A stretch of 64,000 nt of DNA from Aquipseudomonas ullengensis (GCF_014174475.1 NZ_JACJUD010000004.1:62001-126000), one strand, 5' to 3'; shown: positions 9,430 to 17,464, numbered from the stretch's first letter. A program made the numbers and translations. Notes: generated by a model not told the origin, from the sequence alone.

Positions 9430-9819
9430 ATGGACGTCGGCTCAATCAAGAATTCGCTAGGTCTGGGGCTCTCTACAGGGCGTACAGCTCCGGCAGAGGC
9501 TGCAACAAGCAAGCAGGTAGCTGGCGCGGCTCAATCAGCCGCACCTGGCGAAGAGCGGGCGACTCAGGCTGTTGCCGGGGGCTCTGAAGAGATTTCCCGT
9601 GACCAAGTTGAAAGTGCGGTATCGACCATTCAAGAGTTTGTTCAGTCGGTACGTCGCAACATCAACTTTTCCCTGGAAGATACGTCCGGGCGCGTGGTGG
9701 TGAAAGTCACTGACGCAAACTCCGGAGATATCATCCGCCAGATTCCTTCCGAAGAGGCGCTGCAATTGGCAGAGAGCCTGGAGGAGGTCAGGAGTCTGTT
9801 GTTCAAAGCCGAGGCCTGA
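9430..9819 (+). CDS. flaG: FlaG family flagellar protein
   Basis: A 129-residue FlaG protein. The first 60 residues are low-complexity and poorly conserved; the conserved part is SAVSTIQEFVQSVRRNINFSL and VVVKVTDANSGDIIRQIPSEEALQLAE. FlaG affects filament length in several polar flagellates, and in Pseudomonas it sits between fliC and fliD, as here. ATG 9430 follows GAGGAGAATTGT. Probably expressed from the fliC promoter by read-through of the stem-loop upstream. Confidence 0.93.
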   Translation: MDVGSIKNSLGLGLSTGRTAPAEAATSKQVAGAAQSAAPGEERATQAVAGGSEEISRDQVESAVSTIQEFVQSVRRNINFSLEDTSGRVVVKVTDANSGDIIRQIPSEEALQLAESLEEVRSLLFKAEA

Positions 9820-9828
9820 CGCAGAGCG

Positions 9829-9845
9829 TTGGCACGGCTTTTGAC
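9829..9845 (+). promoter_or_regulatory. probable sigma-54 promoter of fliD (off-consensus -12)
   Basis: TTGGCACG-GCTT-TTGAC has a perfect -24 element, but the -12 has GA where GC is expected. The position 50 bases before fliD, and the known sigma-54 control of fliD in P. aeruginosa, support it despite the mismatch. Confidence 0.5.
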
Positions 9846-9895
9846 TGTTAAACGCCCACGAAGCGTAGGCAGTCATATTTTTGGCGAGGTGCAAC

Positions 9896-11659
9896 ATGGC
9901 AGGATTACTGGGCGTCGGATCGGGTATCGATATCGACAGCATCGTGACCGCGCTGGTGAATGCTGAAAAAGCTCCCAAGACCCAGCAACTGGATCGTTTG
10001 GAGACAGCCACTACTTCGCGGTTTTCTGCCTTGGGCACGTTGAAGGGCTCCTTAAGCACCCTGCAAACTGCAATTCAGGGGCTCAATAAGAGCTCACTGT
10101 TCGACGCTCGCACGGCTACCTCCAATAATTCCAGCGTACTGAGTGTCAAGGCCGGTAGCTCGGTTACGGCAGGCAAGTACAGCGTTCAAGTACAGCAGTT
10201 GGCCTCTAGCAGCAAGGTTGCCCTTCAGTCTGTAGCAGCGGGTACTTCGACCAAGTTCAACAGCGGCACTTTGACTATTTCTGCTGGCTCGAGCAGTTTT
10301 GATGTGGATATCACTGCGAGTAACAACACACTTGCGGGTGTTCGCGACAGTATCAATACCGCAGGTAAGAGCTCAGGCATCAGTGCGACTATTGTGACCG
10401 ACGCTTCGGGTTCGCGGTTGGTGCTCAGTTCTACTTCGGCAGGCGATGGCAATGACATCGAGGTTGCAGCAACCGAGGATGGGGTCACCACTGGTACTGT
10501 GGCGTTGACTACTCAGGCGCTTAAGCCGTCCTACAGTCAGGCTCTGCCTAGTTTCGCTGCCGGTTCTACTGCGACTTTCAAAGCTGGTGACCTGAATATT
10601 ACTGCTGGGTCTACCAATTTGAGTGTCGTCGTCGGCGACGGCTACTCGATGGAAAATGTGCGTGATGCGATCAATCTAGCGGGTGCCGGGGAGGGCGTGT
10701 CGGCGGTAATAGAAACCGATACTACCGGCGCTGCGTTTCTGAAAATCAGCTCGACAAATGGTGCTGATCTGAGTGTTAGTGCCACGTCTTCTGGCGGTAG
10801 CGCTGGTGACAATGATCTGACCGCTCTCAATCCAGTAAGTGGCACAACCACTCAGCCGGCTGCGCCGAGCTCGACTACTGGCGCAGGTGGGGTTATCAAC
10901 AAGGCCCAGTCCGCGATTCTTTACGTCGATGGGCTGCAGGTAATCAGCGACAGCAACTCGGTCACTACAGCGATCGAAGGTGTCACTATCAACTTGACCA
11001 GTGCGCAGTCCGCTGCCGATATCTCTGCCGGGAAAACGGTCGATATTACGGTTGGAGTGGACAAGGCCTCGGTCAAGAGCAATATCCAGAAATTCGTCGA
11101 CGCCTATAACACGCTGATGAGTACAGCCTCCCAGCTGACTGCGGTGGTGTCTGTCGGCGAGGATGAGAAGCCGGTAGCGGGTGCTCTCGTTGGGGATGCG
11201 ACGGTGCGCGGCCTGGTTTCCGGCTTGCGCAGCGAGCTGGTGAAGATGACGGGTGAAGAGGGTGTGCGTGCGTTGGCAGAGCTGGGTATTACAACTCAGA
11301 AGGATGGCACGCTAAAAATCGATGACACCACCTTGAGCACTGCGCTGGACAGCAAGTTCGATCAGGTAGCGAGCTACTTTGCTGGTGATTCTGGGTTGAT
11401 GACCCGCTTGGAAACCAACGTGAACAGCTATCTGAAATCAGATGGTATTTTCGATCAGCGCACCAAGGCCCTGCAAAGCACCTTGTCGAATATCGATGAT
11501 CAGCGTGATGCGTTGGATGCGCGTGTCGAGAAAATTCAGGAGCGTCTGGTCGCTCAGTACACCGCCATGGATCAACTGGTGACGCAATTGTCGAAGACCA
11601 GTGAAAGTCTGACCAGCCAGCTGGCAAGCCTGCCTGGTTTCGTGAAGAAGAGTACCTAA
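9896..11659 (+). CDS. fliD: flagellar filament capping protein
   Basis: The cap protein at the filament tip, 587 residues, about 110 longer than P. aeruginosa FliD. It begins MAGLLGVGSGIDIDSIVTALVNAEK, the standard FliD N-terminus. The middle contains two related segments of about 65 residues, starting near SGTLTISAGSSSFDVDI and KAGDLNITAGSTNLSVVV, each followed by VRDSINTAG or VRDAINLAG. These are flagellin IN-type modules, and their duplication accounts for the extra length. The C-terminal region (IQKFVDAYNTLMS onward) ends in a long helical, coiled-coil-prone segment. ATG 9896 with GCGAGGTGC upstream is chosen over an in-frame TTG at 9881. Codon use in the variable middle is richer in A/T than in neighbouring genes. 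Confidence 0.97.
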   Translation: MAGLLGVGSGIDIDSIVTALVNAEKAPKTQQLDRLETATTSRFSALGTLKGSLSTLQTAIQGLNKSSLFDARTATSNNSSVLSVKAGSSVTAGKYSVQVQQLASSSKVALQSVAAGTSTKFNSGTLTISAGSSSFDVDITASNNTLAGVRDSINTAGKSSGISATIVTDASGSRLVLSSTSAGDGNDIEVAATEDGVTTGTVALTTQALKPSYSQALPSFAAGSTATFKAGDLNITAGSTNLSVVVGDGYSMENVRDAINLAGAGEGVSAVIETDTTGAAFLKISSTNGADLSVSATSSGGSAGDNDLTALNPVSGTTTQPAAPSSTTGAGGVINKAQSAILYVDGLQVISDSNSVTTAIEGVTINLTSAQSAADISAGKTVDITVGVDKASVKSNIQKFVDAYNTLMSTASQLTAVVSVGEDEKPVAGALVGDATVRGLVSGLRSELVKMTGEEGVRALAELGITTQKDGTLKIDDTTLSTALDSKFDQVASYFAGDSGLMTRLETNVNSYLKSDGIFDQRTKALQSTLSNIDDQRDALDARVEKIQERLVAQYTAMDQLVTQLSKTSESLTSQLASLPGFVKKST

Positions 11660-11662
11660 TCG

Positions 11663-12058
11663 ATGAGCAAGAAGCCGATCGACACCTATAAACAGGTTAA
11701 GACCAGCCAGGACGTTTCACCTTATCGCACCGTGCAGCTTCTGCTGGAGGGCGCGCTGGAGCGAGTGCTGCTCGCCCGCCAGGCCCAGATCGAAGGTGAT
11801 GTGGCCGTTCGTGGGATGGCTGTTGGTAGCACCATCACTATTCTGGGTGTTCTGCAGTCCAGTCTGGACAAGCAACTCGGTGGTGAAATTGCCGAGAACC
11901 TGGATGCCCTGTACGACTACATGACCCGTCGCCTGGCGGGTGTGGCGCTGGATAGCACGCCGCGCAACCTCGAAGAAGTGCAGCAGATCCTCGTCGATAT
12001 CAAGACTGCCTGGGATGCCATCGGCCCAGAAGTCGAGCCCGCTGCAACAGCTGAGTGA
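11663..12058 (+). CDS. FliS-family flagellar export chaperone (divergent paralog)
   Basis: A 131-residue FliS-like protein located 3 bases after fliD and therefore in its operon. The sequence [28 protein letters not shown] corresponds to the FliS segment SPHRLIQMLMEGGLSRLAQAKG of the next gene. Its start and end, [11 protein letters not shown] and [10 protein letters not shown], also fit the family. FliS binds the flagellin C-terminus in the cytoplasm and prevents premature polymerisation. This copy is clearly different from the second FliS and may serve as an auxiliary chaperone or bind another client. Stop TGA 12056-12058. Confidence 0.87.
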   Translation: MSKKPIDTYKQVKTSQDVSPYRTVQLLLEGALERVLLARQAQIEGDVAVRGMAVGSTITILGVLQSSLDKQLGGEIAENLDALYDYMTRRLAGVALDSTPRNLEEVQQILVDIKTAWDAIGPEVEPAATAE

Positions 12059-12106
12059 GATTGCTCAGTTCTCGCGTTTTTTGTTCTGCATACGCCTCTG
12101 AATGAC

Positions 12107-12133
12107 TAAAGCTGCCGGATACATTGCCGATAC
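12107..12133 (+). promoter_or_regulatory. probable FliA (sigma-28) promoter of the second fliS
   Basis: TAAAGCTG, exactly 11 bases, then GCCGATAC matches TAAAGTTT-N11-GCCGATAA at 13 of 16 positions. It lies between the two fliS genes, 37 bases before ATG 12171. It also makes an upstream in-frame ATG at 12102 unlikely as the start, because that ATG precedes the promoter. Confidence 0.8.
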
Positions 12134-12170
12134 AAGGGATGTATCCAGGCAAGACTTCAGTGGAGTGATC

Positions 12171-12551
12171 ATGAACGCAATGGCGGCCCTCAGGCAGTAT
12201 CAAACCGTCAACACCCAGGCTCAGCTGGCCGATGCCAGCCCGCACCGTTTGATCCAGATGCTGATGGAAGGTGGCTTGTCCCGTCTGGCCCAGGCCAAGG
12301 GTGCCATGTTGCATGGCCAGATTAGTGTGAAGGGCGAACTGATCGGCAAGGCCATTGCTATCATCGGCGGCCTGCGTGAAAGTCTGGACCAGAAGCAGGG
12401 CGGCGAGATTGCCACCAACCTGGACAGCCTGTACGAGTACATGGTCTCTCGTCTCAGCGAGGCCAACCTGAACAATGATGCGGTCATGATTGATGAAGTG
12501 ACCGATCTGCTGCGTAACGTGAAGTCCGGTTGGGATGCCATCAGTCACTGA
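12171..12551 (+). CDS. fliS: flagellin export chaperone FliS
   Basis: A 126-residue canonical Pseudomonas FliS beginning MNAMAALRQYQTVNTQAQ, with SPHRLIQMLMEGGLSRLAQAKGAM and the C-terminal VKSGWDAIS. It binds the C-terminal D0 region of flagellin and delivers it to the export gate. ATG 12171 is preceded by TGGAGTGATC at good spacing. A sigma-28 promoter directly upstream suggests expression together with flagellin rather than only with the fliD operon. Followed 27 bases later by fliT. Confidence 0.95.
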   Translation: MNAMAALRQYQTVNTQAQLADASPHRLIQMLMEGGLSRLAQAKGAMLHGQISVKGELIGKAIAIIGGLRESLDQKQGGEIATNLDSLYEYMVSRLSEANLNNDAVMIDEVTDLLRNVKSGWDAISH

Positions 12552-12578
12552 TGCCGTCTGCGGTTCGAGGGAAATGCC

Positions 12579-12872
12579 ATGAGTTCTACTGTCCAGCGTC
12601 TCGAAGCAACCGGTTGTGCACTGCGTGACGCGCTTGCCCGTCGTGACTGGAGTGCTATCGGTACGCTCGATACGCAATGCCGGCAAGCTGTCGATGAAGC
12701 CATGGTCGAGGCCGTCAACGATGATGTGCTGCGCGAGCGCATGCAGGAGCTGCTCGATCTGTACCGCGAACTGGTCAACGTCTGCCAAACCGAGCAGCGT
12801 CGCCTGGCTGCCGAACTGATCCAGCTCAACCAGTCGCAGCAGGGCGCCAAGGTCTATCAGCTGTTCACCTGA
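12579..12872 (+). CDS. fliT: FliT-like flagellar chaperone (FleP of P. aeruginosa)
   Basis: A 97-residue, almost entirely alpha-helical and charged protein in the position of P. aeruginosa fleP/fliT, after fliS and before fleQ. Leu/Arg/Glu-rich helices such as LRERMQELLDLYRELVNVCQTEQRRLAAEL are typical of FliT-family proteins, which chaperone the FliD cap protein. Sequence identity between FliT proteins is low, so the call relies partly on synteny. ATG 12579 is preceded by GAGGGAAATGCC. Confidence 0.8.
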   Translation: MSSTVQRLEATGCALRDALARRDWSAIGTLDTQCRQAVDEAMVEAVNDDVLRERMQELLDLYRELVNVCQTEQRRLAAELIQLNQSQQGAKVYQLFT

Positions 12873-12887
12873 GGCCGTTCAGGCCTC
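12871..12887 (+). terminator. stem-loop after fliT
   Basis: GAGGCC-GTTCA-GGCCTC forms a 6-bp stem overlapping the fliT stop codon, followed about 12 bases later by CTTTTC. It is probably a modest terminator separating the filament block from fleQ. Confidence 0.45.
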
Positions 12888-12957
12888 TATCCGCTATCTT
12901 TTCTGTGGTTGATACAGCGTTTCCAGGTTTTTATTAAGGTAAACGCAGAAAAGTTAC

Positions 12958-12971
12958 GTCATAAAATTGAC
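12958..12971 (+). promoter_or_regulatory. near-consensus FleQ-binding site upstream of fleQ
   Basis: GTCATAAAATTGAC matches the published P. aeruginosa FleQ box GTCaNTAAAtTGAC at 12 of 13 defined positions. It is 102 bases upstream of the fleQ start and overlaps a candidate -35 element, consistent with autorepression. Binding is not demonstrated. Confidence 0.7.
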
Positions 12972-12995
12972 TCCCGCCTGATTTTTGACTTTACT
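12967..12995 (+). promoter_or_regulatory. candidate sigma-70 promoter of fleQ
   Basis: TTGACT, 17 bases, then TTTACT. The -35 matches TTGACA at 5 of 6 positions; the -10 is weak (4 of 6 against TATAAT). The 200-base gap from 12873 to 13072 holds no better sigma-70 candidate and no sigma-54 site, as expected for the master regulator. Confidence 0.4.
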
Positions 12996-13072
12996 AGTGG
13001 CCAATTGCCGGTGTCGCCTGGTTTTTACAGGCCGATGTTTCCTTTACAGCCAGCGAGCCAGAACAGAACAAG

Positions 13073-14548
13073 ATGTGGCGCGAAACCAAGATCCTTCTGA
13101 TTGACGACAACACTGAGCGCCGCCGCGACCTGGCGGTGATTCTCAGTTTCCTGGGTGAAGATCACCTGTCCTGTGGCAGCACCGATTGGCGCGAGGCCGT
13201 CGCCAGGCTGGAGTCCAGCCGCGAAGTGCTCAACGTGTTGCTGGGCGACGTCCAGGCCAAGGGTGGCACGCTGGAGTTGCTCAAGCAGCTCGGAGCGTGG
13301 GATGAGAACCTGCCGCTTCTGCTGATTGGCGAACCGATTCCCACCGACTGGGCGGATGACCTGCGCCGTCGCGTGCTGGCCAGCCTGGAAATGCCGCCGA
13401 GCTACAACAAGTTGCTCGATTCCCTGCACCGCGCCCAGGTCTATCGCGAGATGTACGATCAGGCGCGCGAGCGCGGTCGCCATCGCGAGCCCAATCTGTT
13501 CCGTAGTCTGGTCGGTACCAGCCGTGCCATTCATCAGGTGCGCCAGATGATGCAGCAGGTGGCGGATACCGACGCCAGCGTGCTGATCCTCGGTGAGTCC
13601 GGTACGGGCAAGGAAGTGGTCGCGCGCAACCTGCATTACCACTCCAAGCGCCGTGATGCGCCCTTCGTGCCGGTCAACTGCGGCGCGATTCCGGCGGAGT
13701 TGCTGGAAAGCGAGCTGTTCGGCCATGAGAAGGGCGCCTTCACCGGCGCCATCACCAGTCGTGCCGGTCGTTTCGAGCTGGCCAACGGCGGCACCCTGTT
13801 CCTCGATGAAATCGGCGACATGCCGCTGCCTATGCAGGTCAAGCTGCTGCGTGTGCTGCAGGAGCGCACCTTCGAGCGCGTCGGCAGCAACAAGACCCAG
13901 TCGGTGGATGTGCGCATCATTGCCGCGACCCACAAGAACCTGGAGCAGATGATCGAGATCGGAACCTTCCGCGAGGATCTCTACTACCGCCTCAACGTCT
14001 TCCCGATCGAAATGGCGCCGTTGCGTGAGCGCGTGGAAGACATTCCACTGCTGCTCAATGAGCTGATCTCACGTATGGAGTTTGAGAAGCGCGGCTCCAT
14101 TCGTTTCAACTCCGCCGCCATCATGTCGCTGTGCCGGCATGATTGGCCGGGCAACGTGCGTGAGCTGGCCAACCTGGTCGAGCGCATGGCGATCATGCAT
14201 CCCTATGGCGTGATCGGTGTTGGCGAGTTGCCGAAGAAATTCCGCCACGTCGACGACGAGGACGAGCAGCTGGCCATCAGCCTGCGCGAAGAGCTGGATG
14301 AGCGTGCCGCGATTGGCGCTGGTCTGCCGGGTGCTGCGACCATGGCGATGCTGCCGATCGAGGGCCTGGATCTCAAGGATTACCTCGGTAACCTTGAGCA
14401 GGGCTTGATCCAGCAGGCGCTGGACGATGCGGGCGGGGTGGTGGCACGTGCCGCCGAGCGTCTGCGCATTCGCCGCACCACGCTGGTGGAGAAAATGCGC
14501 AAGTACGGCATGAGCCGCCGTGACGATGAGGGTGGCGAAGAAGACTGA
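13073..14548 (+). CDS. fleQ: flagellar master transcriptional regulator FleQ
   Basis: A 491-residue sigma-54 activator and c-di-GMP-responsive regulator. The N-terminal FleQ/REC-like domain begins [13 protein letters not shown]. It is followed near residue 142 by the AAA+ domain with Walker [10 protein letters not shown], the GAFTGA loop that contacts sigma-54, and Walker [12 protein letters not shown]. The C-terminal Fis-type helix-turn-helix includes [21 protein letters not shown]. The N-terminal domain shows no obvious phosphorylatable aspartate at the usual site ([10 protein letters not shown]), in line with regulation by FleN and c-di-GMP rather than a kinase. The start has only a poor ribosome-binding site (AGAACAGAACAAG). 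Near identity in many blocks to P. aeruginosa FleQ is recalled, not computed. Confidence 0.98.
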   Translation: MWRETKILLIDDNTERRRDLAVILSFLGEDHLSCGSTDWREAVARLESSREVLNVLLGDVQAKGGTLELLKQLGAWDENLPLLLIGEPIPTDWADDLRRRVLASLEMPPSYNKLLDSLHRAQVYREMYDQARERGRHREPNLFRSLVGTSRAIHQVRQMMQQVADTDASVLILGESGTGKEVVARNLHYHSKRRDAPFVPVNCGAIPAELLESELFGHEKGAFTGAITSRAGRFELANGGTLFLDEIGDMPLPMQVKLLRVLQERTFERVGSNKTQSVDVRIIAATHKNLEQMIEIGTFREDLYYRLNVFPIEMAPLRERVEDIPLLLNELISRMEFEKRGSIRFNSAAIMSLCRHDWPGNVRELANLVERMAIMHPYGVIGVGELPKKFRHVDDEDEQLAISLREELDERAAIGAGLPGAATMAMLPIEGLDLKDYLGNLEQGLIQQALDDAGGVVARAAERLRIRRTTLVEKMRKYGMSRRDDEGGEED

Positions 14549-14567
14549 TAATCTGTCGCCGATCCTG

Positions 14568-14611
14568 AAAATAAAGCCGGAGCTTTGACACAGTCTCCGG
14601 CTTTATTTTTT
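14568..14611 (+). terminator. Rho-independent terminator of fleQ
   Basis: AATAAAGCCGGAG pairs with CTCCGGCTTTATT around a 12-base loop, and the downstream arm runs into TTTTTT. It is a classic strong intrinsic terminator 20 bases after the fleQ stop. Confidence 0.93.
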
Positions 14612-14640
14612 AAGCTATTGAAATATAAGTAATATTTTTT

Positions 14641-14656
14641 AGGCACGGGGATTGCT
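14641..14656 (+). promoter_or_regulatory. sigma-54 promoter of fleSR
   Basis: AGGCACG-GGGA-TTGCT has GG and GC exactly 10 bases apart and matches the -24/-12 consensus TGGCACG-N4-TTGCW apart from the first base. It lies 52 bases upstream of fleS. The upstream flank is A/T-rich. Confidence 0.88.
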
Positions 14657-14670
14657 ATGACTTTACTGAC
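14657..14670 (-). promoter_or_regulatory. candidate FleQ box in the fleS leader
   Basis: On the minus strand the sequence reads GTCAGTAAAGTCAT, 10 of 13 matches to the FleQ box with the GTCaNTAAA half perfect. It starts directly after the -12 element of the fleSR promoter. Confidence 0.45.
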
Positions 14671-14708
14671 TGACCGTCTGCTGACGGTTTGCCGGCAGAG
14701 AGAAGAGC

Positions 14709-15905
14709 ATGAACCCAGCAGCGCAGCCGTCCCCAAATCCTGAAAGTGCCGTCGACGCACCGGTCGAGCAGGCCAGTCGCGCCAGCCTGGAACAGGCGTT
14801 TACCCTGTTCAACCAGATGTCGACGCAGCTCAGCAGCTCCTACAGCATGCTCGAAGCCCGTGTCAGCGAGCTGAAAGGGCAGCTGGCCCTGGTCAGCGCG
14901 CAGCGCATGCAGGAGCTGGCGGAGAAGGAGCGCATTGCCCATCGCTTGCAGAGTCTGCTGGATCTACTGCCTGGCGGTGTCATCGTCATCGATGGCCAGG
15001 GTGTCGTGCGCGAAGCCAACCCGGTTGCGCGTAGCCTGCTGGCTAAACCGCTGGTGGGCATGCTCTGGCGCCAGGTGATTGCCACCAACTTTGCCCCGCG
15101 CAAAGACGATGGCCACGAAATTTCCCTCAAGGATGGCCGTCGGCTGTCCATCGCCACCCGCTCCCTGCACGGTGAGCCGGGGCAGCTTGTGCTTTTGACT
15201 GACCTGACAGAAACCCGTCGCCTGCAGGATCAGCTCTCGCGCCACGAGCGCCTGTCCGCTCTCGGTCGCATGGTTGCATCGTTGGCTCATCAGATTCGTA
15301 CGCCGCTTTCTGCCGCGCTGCTGTACGCCAGCCATCTGACCGAACAGGTGTTGCCGCAAGAGCAGCAGCAGCGTTTCGCAGGGCGCCTGAAAGAGCGCCT
15401 GCACGAGCTGGAGCACCAGGTGCGCGACATGCTGGTGTTCGCCCGTGGTGAGCTGCCGTTGCCTGATCGCCTGGCACCCGGCGCCTTGTTCGATGCCCTG
15501 CGCAGTGCTGCCGAGCCCCATGTGCTGGGGATGCAGGTGCGCTGGCAGTGCGATGCGCGTACCGGTGACCTGCTGTGCAACCGCGACACGCTGGTCGGCA
15601 CGGTTCTCAACCTGATCCAGAACTCGATTCAGGCCGGCGGACGTGAGAGCCGCCTGAAGATTCATCTCTATAGCCGTGGCAGCACGCTGCGCCTGGCGGT
15701 CAGCGACAGCGGCCCGGGCATCGACAAGGCCACCCTGGCCAGACTCGGCGAACCCTTTTTCACCACCAAAACCACCGGTACCGGCCTCGGCCTGGCCGTG
15801 GTGCAGGCAGTGGTACGCGCCCACCAGGGCGAGCTGCAGATGCGTTCGCGGGTTGGCCGCGGCACTTGCGCCATTCTCGTTCTGCCGTTGATTCCCGCGG
15901 CGTAG
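14709..15905 (+). CDS. fleS: flagellar sensor histidine kinase FleS
   Basis: The cytosolic sensor kinase of the FleS-FleR pair, 398 residues, without transmembrane segments. A helical N-terminus leads to a PAS domain (about residues 80-185, LLDLLPGGVIVIDGQGVV). The HisKA domain has its phosphorylated histidine in LAHQIRTPLSAALLYASH (near residue 196), and the HATPase domain shows N-box NLIQNSIQAG, G1 DSGPGI and G2 GTGLGLAV. FleS phosphorylates FleR, which activates the next tier of hook and basal-body genes. ATG 14709 follows AGAGAAGAGC. Transcribed from the sigma-54 promoter at 14641 with fleR 20 bases downstream. Confidence 0.97.
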   Translation: MNPAAQPSPNPESAVDAPVEQASRASLEQAFTLFNQMSTQLSSSYSMLEARVSELKGQLALVSAQRMQELAEKERIAHRLQSLLDLLPGGVIVIDGQGVVREANPVARSLLAKPLVGMLWRQVIATNFAPRKDDGHEISLKDGRRLSIATRSLHGEPGQLVLLTDLTETRRLQDQLSRHERLSALGRMVASLAHQIRTPLSAALLYASHLTEQVLPQEQQQRFAGRLKERLHELEHQVRDMLVFARGELPLPDRLAPGALFDALRSAAEPHVLGMQVRWQCDARTGDLLCNRDTLVGTVLNLIQNSIQAGGRESRLKIHLYSRGSTLRLAVSDSGPGIDKATLARLGEPFFTTKTTGTGLGLAVVQAVVRAHQGELQMRSRVGRGTCAILVLPLIPAA

Positions 15906-15925
15906 GATTTTTCAGGAGTACACCC

Positions 15926-17341
15926 ATGACTGCCAAGGTTCTGCTGGTCGAAGACGACCGCGCGCTGCGTGAGGCGCTGGCCGACACATTGCTCATCGGC
16001 GGCCACAGCTTCCGGGCGGTCGAGTGCGCCGAAGATGCACTGCTGGCCCTGGGTGAGGAAGCCTTTGGCCTGGTCATCAGCGACGTCAACATGCCGGGCA
16101 TGGACGGCCATCAGCTGCTTGCACAGATCCGCAGCCGCTACCCGCAGCTGCCAGTGCTGCTGATGACGGCCTATGGCGCGGTCGAACGGGCCGTGGAAGC
16201 CATGCGTCAAGGGGCTGCCGATTACCTGGTGAAGCCCTTCGAGCCGCGCACCTTGCTCGATCTGGTTGGGCGCCATGCCCTCGGCCGTCCGAGTGCGACC
16301 GACGGCGACGGCCCGGTGGCCAGCGAGCCGGCCAGCCAGCAGCTGCTCGAATTGGCCGCGCGCGTGGCGCGCAGCGATTCCACTGTGCTGATTTCCGGCG
16401 AGTCCGGTACCGGCAAGGAAGTGCTGGCACGCTACATCCACCAGCAGTCGCCACGCGCCACAAAGCCCTTCATTGCCATTAACTGTGCGGCCATCCCGGA
16501 CAACATGCTGGAAGCCACGCTGTTCGGTCACGAGAAGGGCGCTTTTACCGGCGCCATAGCCACCCAGCCGGGCAAGTTCGAGCTGGCTGAAGGCGGCACC
16601 ATCCTCCTCGACGAAATTTCCGAGATGCCTCTGGGTTTGCAGGCCAAGCTGCTGCGCGTGCTGCAGGAGCGGGAAGTGGAGCGGGTGGGCGCGCGCAAGC
16701 CGATAGAGCTGGATATCCGCGTGCTGGCTACCACCAACCGCGACCTGGCGGGCGAAGTGGCCGCAGGGCGTTTCCGTGAAGACCTTTACTATCGCCTGTC
16801 GGTGTTCCCACTGGCCTGGCGCGCGCTGCGCGAGCGGCCTGCCGATATTCTGCCGCTGGCTGAACGCCTGCTGGCCAAGCACGTCAAAAAAATGAATCAC
16901 TCCGCAATCCAGCTTTCCCCGCAAGCACGGGCAGCGTTGATCAGCCACTCCTGGCCGGGCAACGTGCGTGAGCTGGATAACGCCCTGCAGCGCGCGCTGA
17001 TCCTGCAGCAGGGCGGACAGATCCAGCCGCATGACCTGTGCCTGACGGCACCGATCGGCATGGCGCCGATATCCAACCCGCAGCCGCTGAGCCTGGTGTC
17101 GTCTATTGCAGCGCCTGCGCCGCAGATGGCGGACCCCGCGCCGATGGAAGCGGCGGGCGCCCTGGGCGAAGACCTGCGTCGCCGTGAGTTCCAGTTGATC
17201 ATCGACACCCTGCGCGCCGAACGTGGTCGCCGCAAAGAGGCGGCCGAGCGCCTGGGCATCAGCCCGCGCACGCTGCGTTACAAGCTCGCGCAGATGCGTG
17301 ATGCCGGCATGGATGTCGAGGCTTTCCTCTACGCCAGCTGA
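15926..17341 (+). CDS. fleR: sigma-54 response regulator FleR
   Basis: A 471-residue NtrC-type response regulator activated by FleS. The receiver domain has acidic residues E9/D10/D11 and phospho-acceptor D53 in [12 protein letters not shown]. The AAA+ domain has Walker [10 protein letters not shown], the GAFTGA loop ([13 protein letters not shown]) and Walker [14 protein letters not shown]. The C-terminal helix-turn-helix includes [26 protein letters not shown] 15926 follows CAGGAGTACACCC; longer in-frame starts lie inside fleS. Its targets in Pseudomonas are mostly hook, rod and export-related genes that lie outside this window. Confidence 0.97.
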   Translation: MTAKVLLVEDDRALREALADTLLIGGHSFRAVECAEDALLALGEEAFGLVISDVNMPGMDGHQLLAQIRSRYPQLPVLLMTAYGAVERAVEAMRQGAADYLVKPFEPRTLLDLVGRHALGRPSATDGDGPVASEPASQQLLELAARVARSDSTVLISGESGTGKEVLARYIHQQSPRATKPFIAINCAAIPDNMLEATLFGHEKGAFTGAIATQPGKFELAEGGTILLDEISEMPLGLQAKLLRVLQEREVERVGARKPIELDIRVLATTNRDLAGEVAAGRFREDLYYRLSVFPLAWRALRERPADILPLAERLLAKHVKKMNHSAIQLSPQARAALISHSWPGNVRELDNALQRALILQQGGQIQPHDLCLTAPIGMAPISNPQPLSLVSSIAAPAPQMADPAPMEAAGALGEDLRRREFQLIIDTLRAERGRRKEAAERLGISPRTLRYKLAQMRDAGMDVEAFLYAS

Positions 17342-17373
17342 GGCGTTGAACGGGGTTGATCGGTTCCCCTTTG

Positions 17374-17400
17374 GCCCGCCTTGTGCGGGTCTTTTCTTTT
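17374..17400 (+). terminator. Rho-independent terminator of fleSR
   Basis: GCCCGC (17374-17379) pairs with GCGGGT (17385-17390) around CTTGT and is followed by CTTTTCTTTT. A short stem with a clear T-rich tail sits 32 bases after the fleR stop. Confidence 0.78.
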
Positions 17401-17409
17401 CCGAAGAGC

Positions 17410-17425
17410 TGGCACCCTTGTTGCA
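17410..17425 (+). promoter_or_regulatory. sigma-54 promoter of the fliE operon
   Basis: TGGCACC-CTTG-TTGCA has GG and GC 10 bases apart and is close to the full consensus. It lies directly after the fleR terminator and about 57 bases before fliE. Confidence 0.92.
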
Positions 17426-17450
17426 ATAACCCTGCAAAGAGCCGCACAGC

Positions 17451-17464
17451 GTCAAAAAACTGCG
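17451..17464 (+). promoter_or_regulatory. candidate FleQ box in the fliE leader
   Basis: GTCAAAAAACTGCG matches the FleQ box at about 9 of 13 positions, the 5' half best. It is downstream of the expected start site, the arrangement reported for FleQ at P. aeruginosa fliE, fliL and flhA. Confidence 0.4.

Noticed and set aside
12102..12170. N-terminal extension of the second FliS from ATG 12102
   Set aside because: The segment contains the sigma-28 promoter, has no good ribosome-binding site and is absent from usual FliS proteins; ATG 12171 is preferred.
15668..17455. 595-codon open frame on the minus strand opposite fleS and fleR
   Set aside because: It lies antisense to two well-supported genes and its translation is Gln/His/Arg/Leu-rich without any motif, as expected from high-GC codon bias on the opposite strand.
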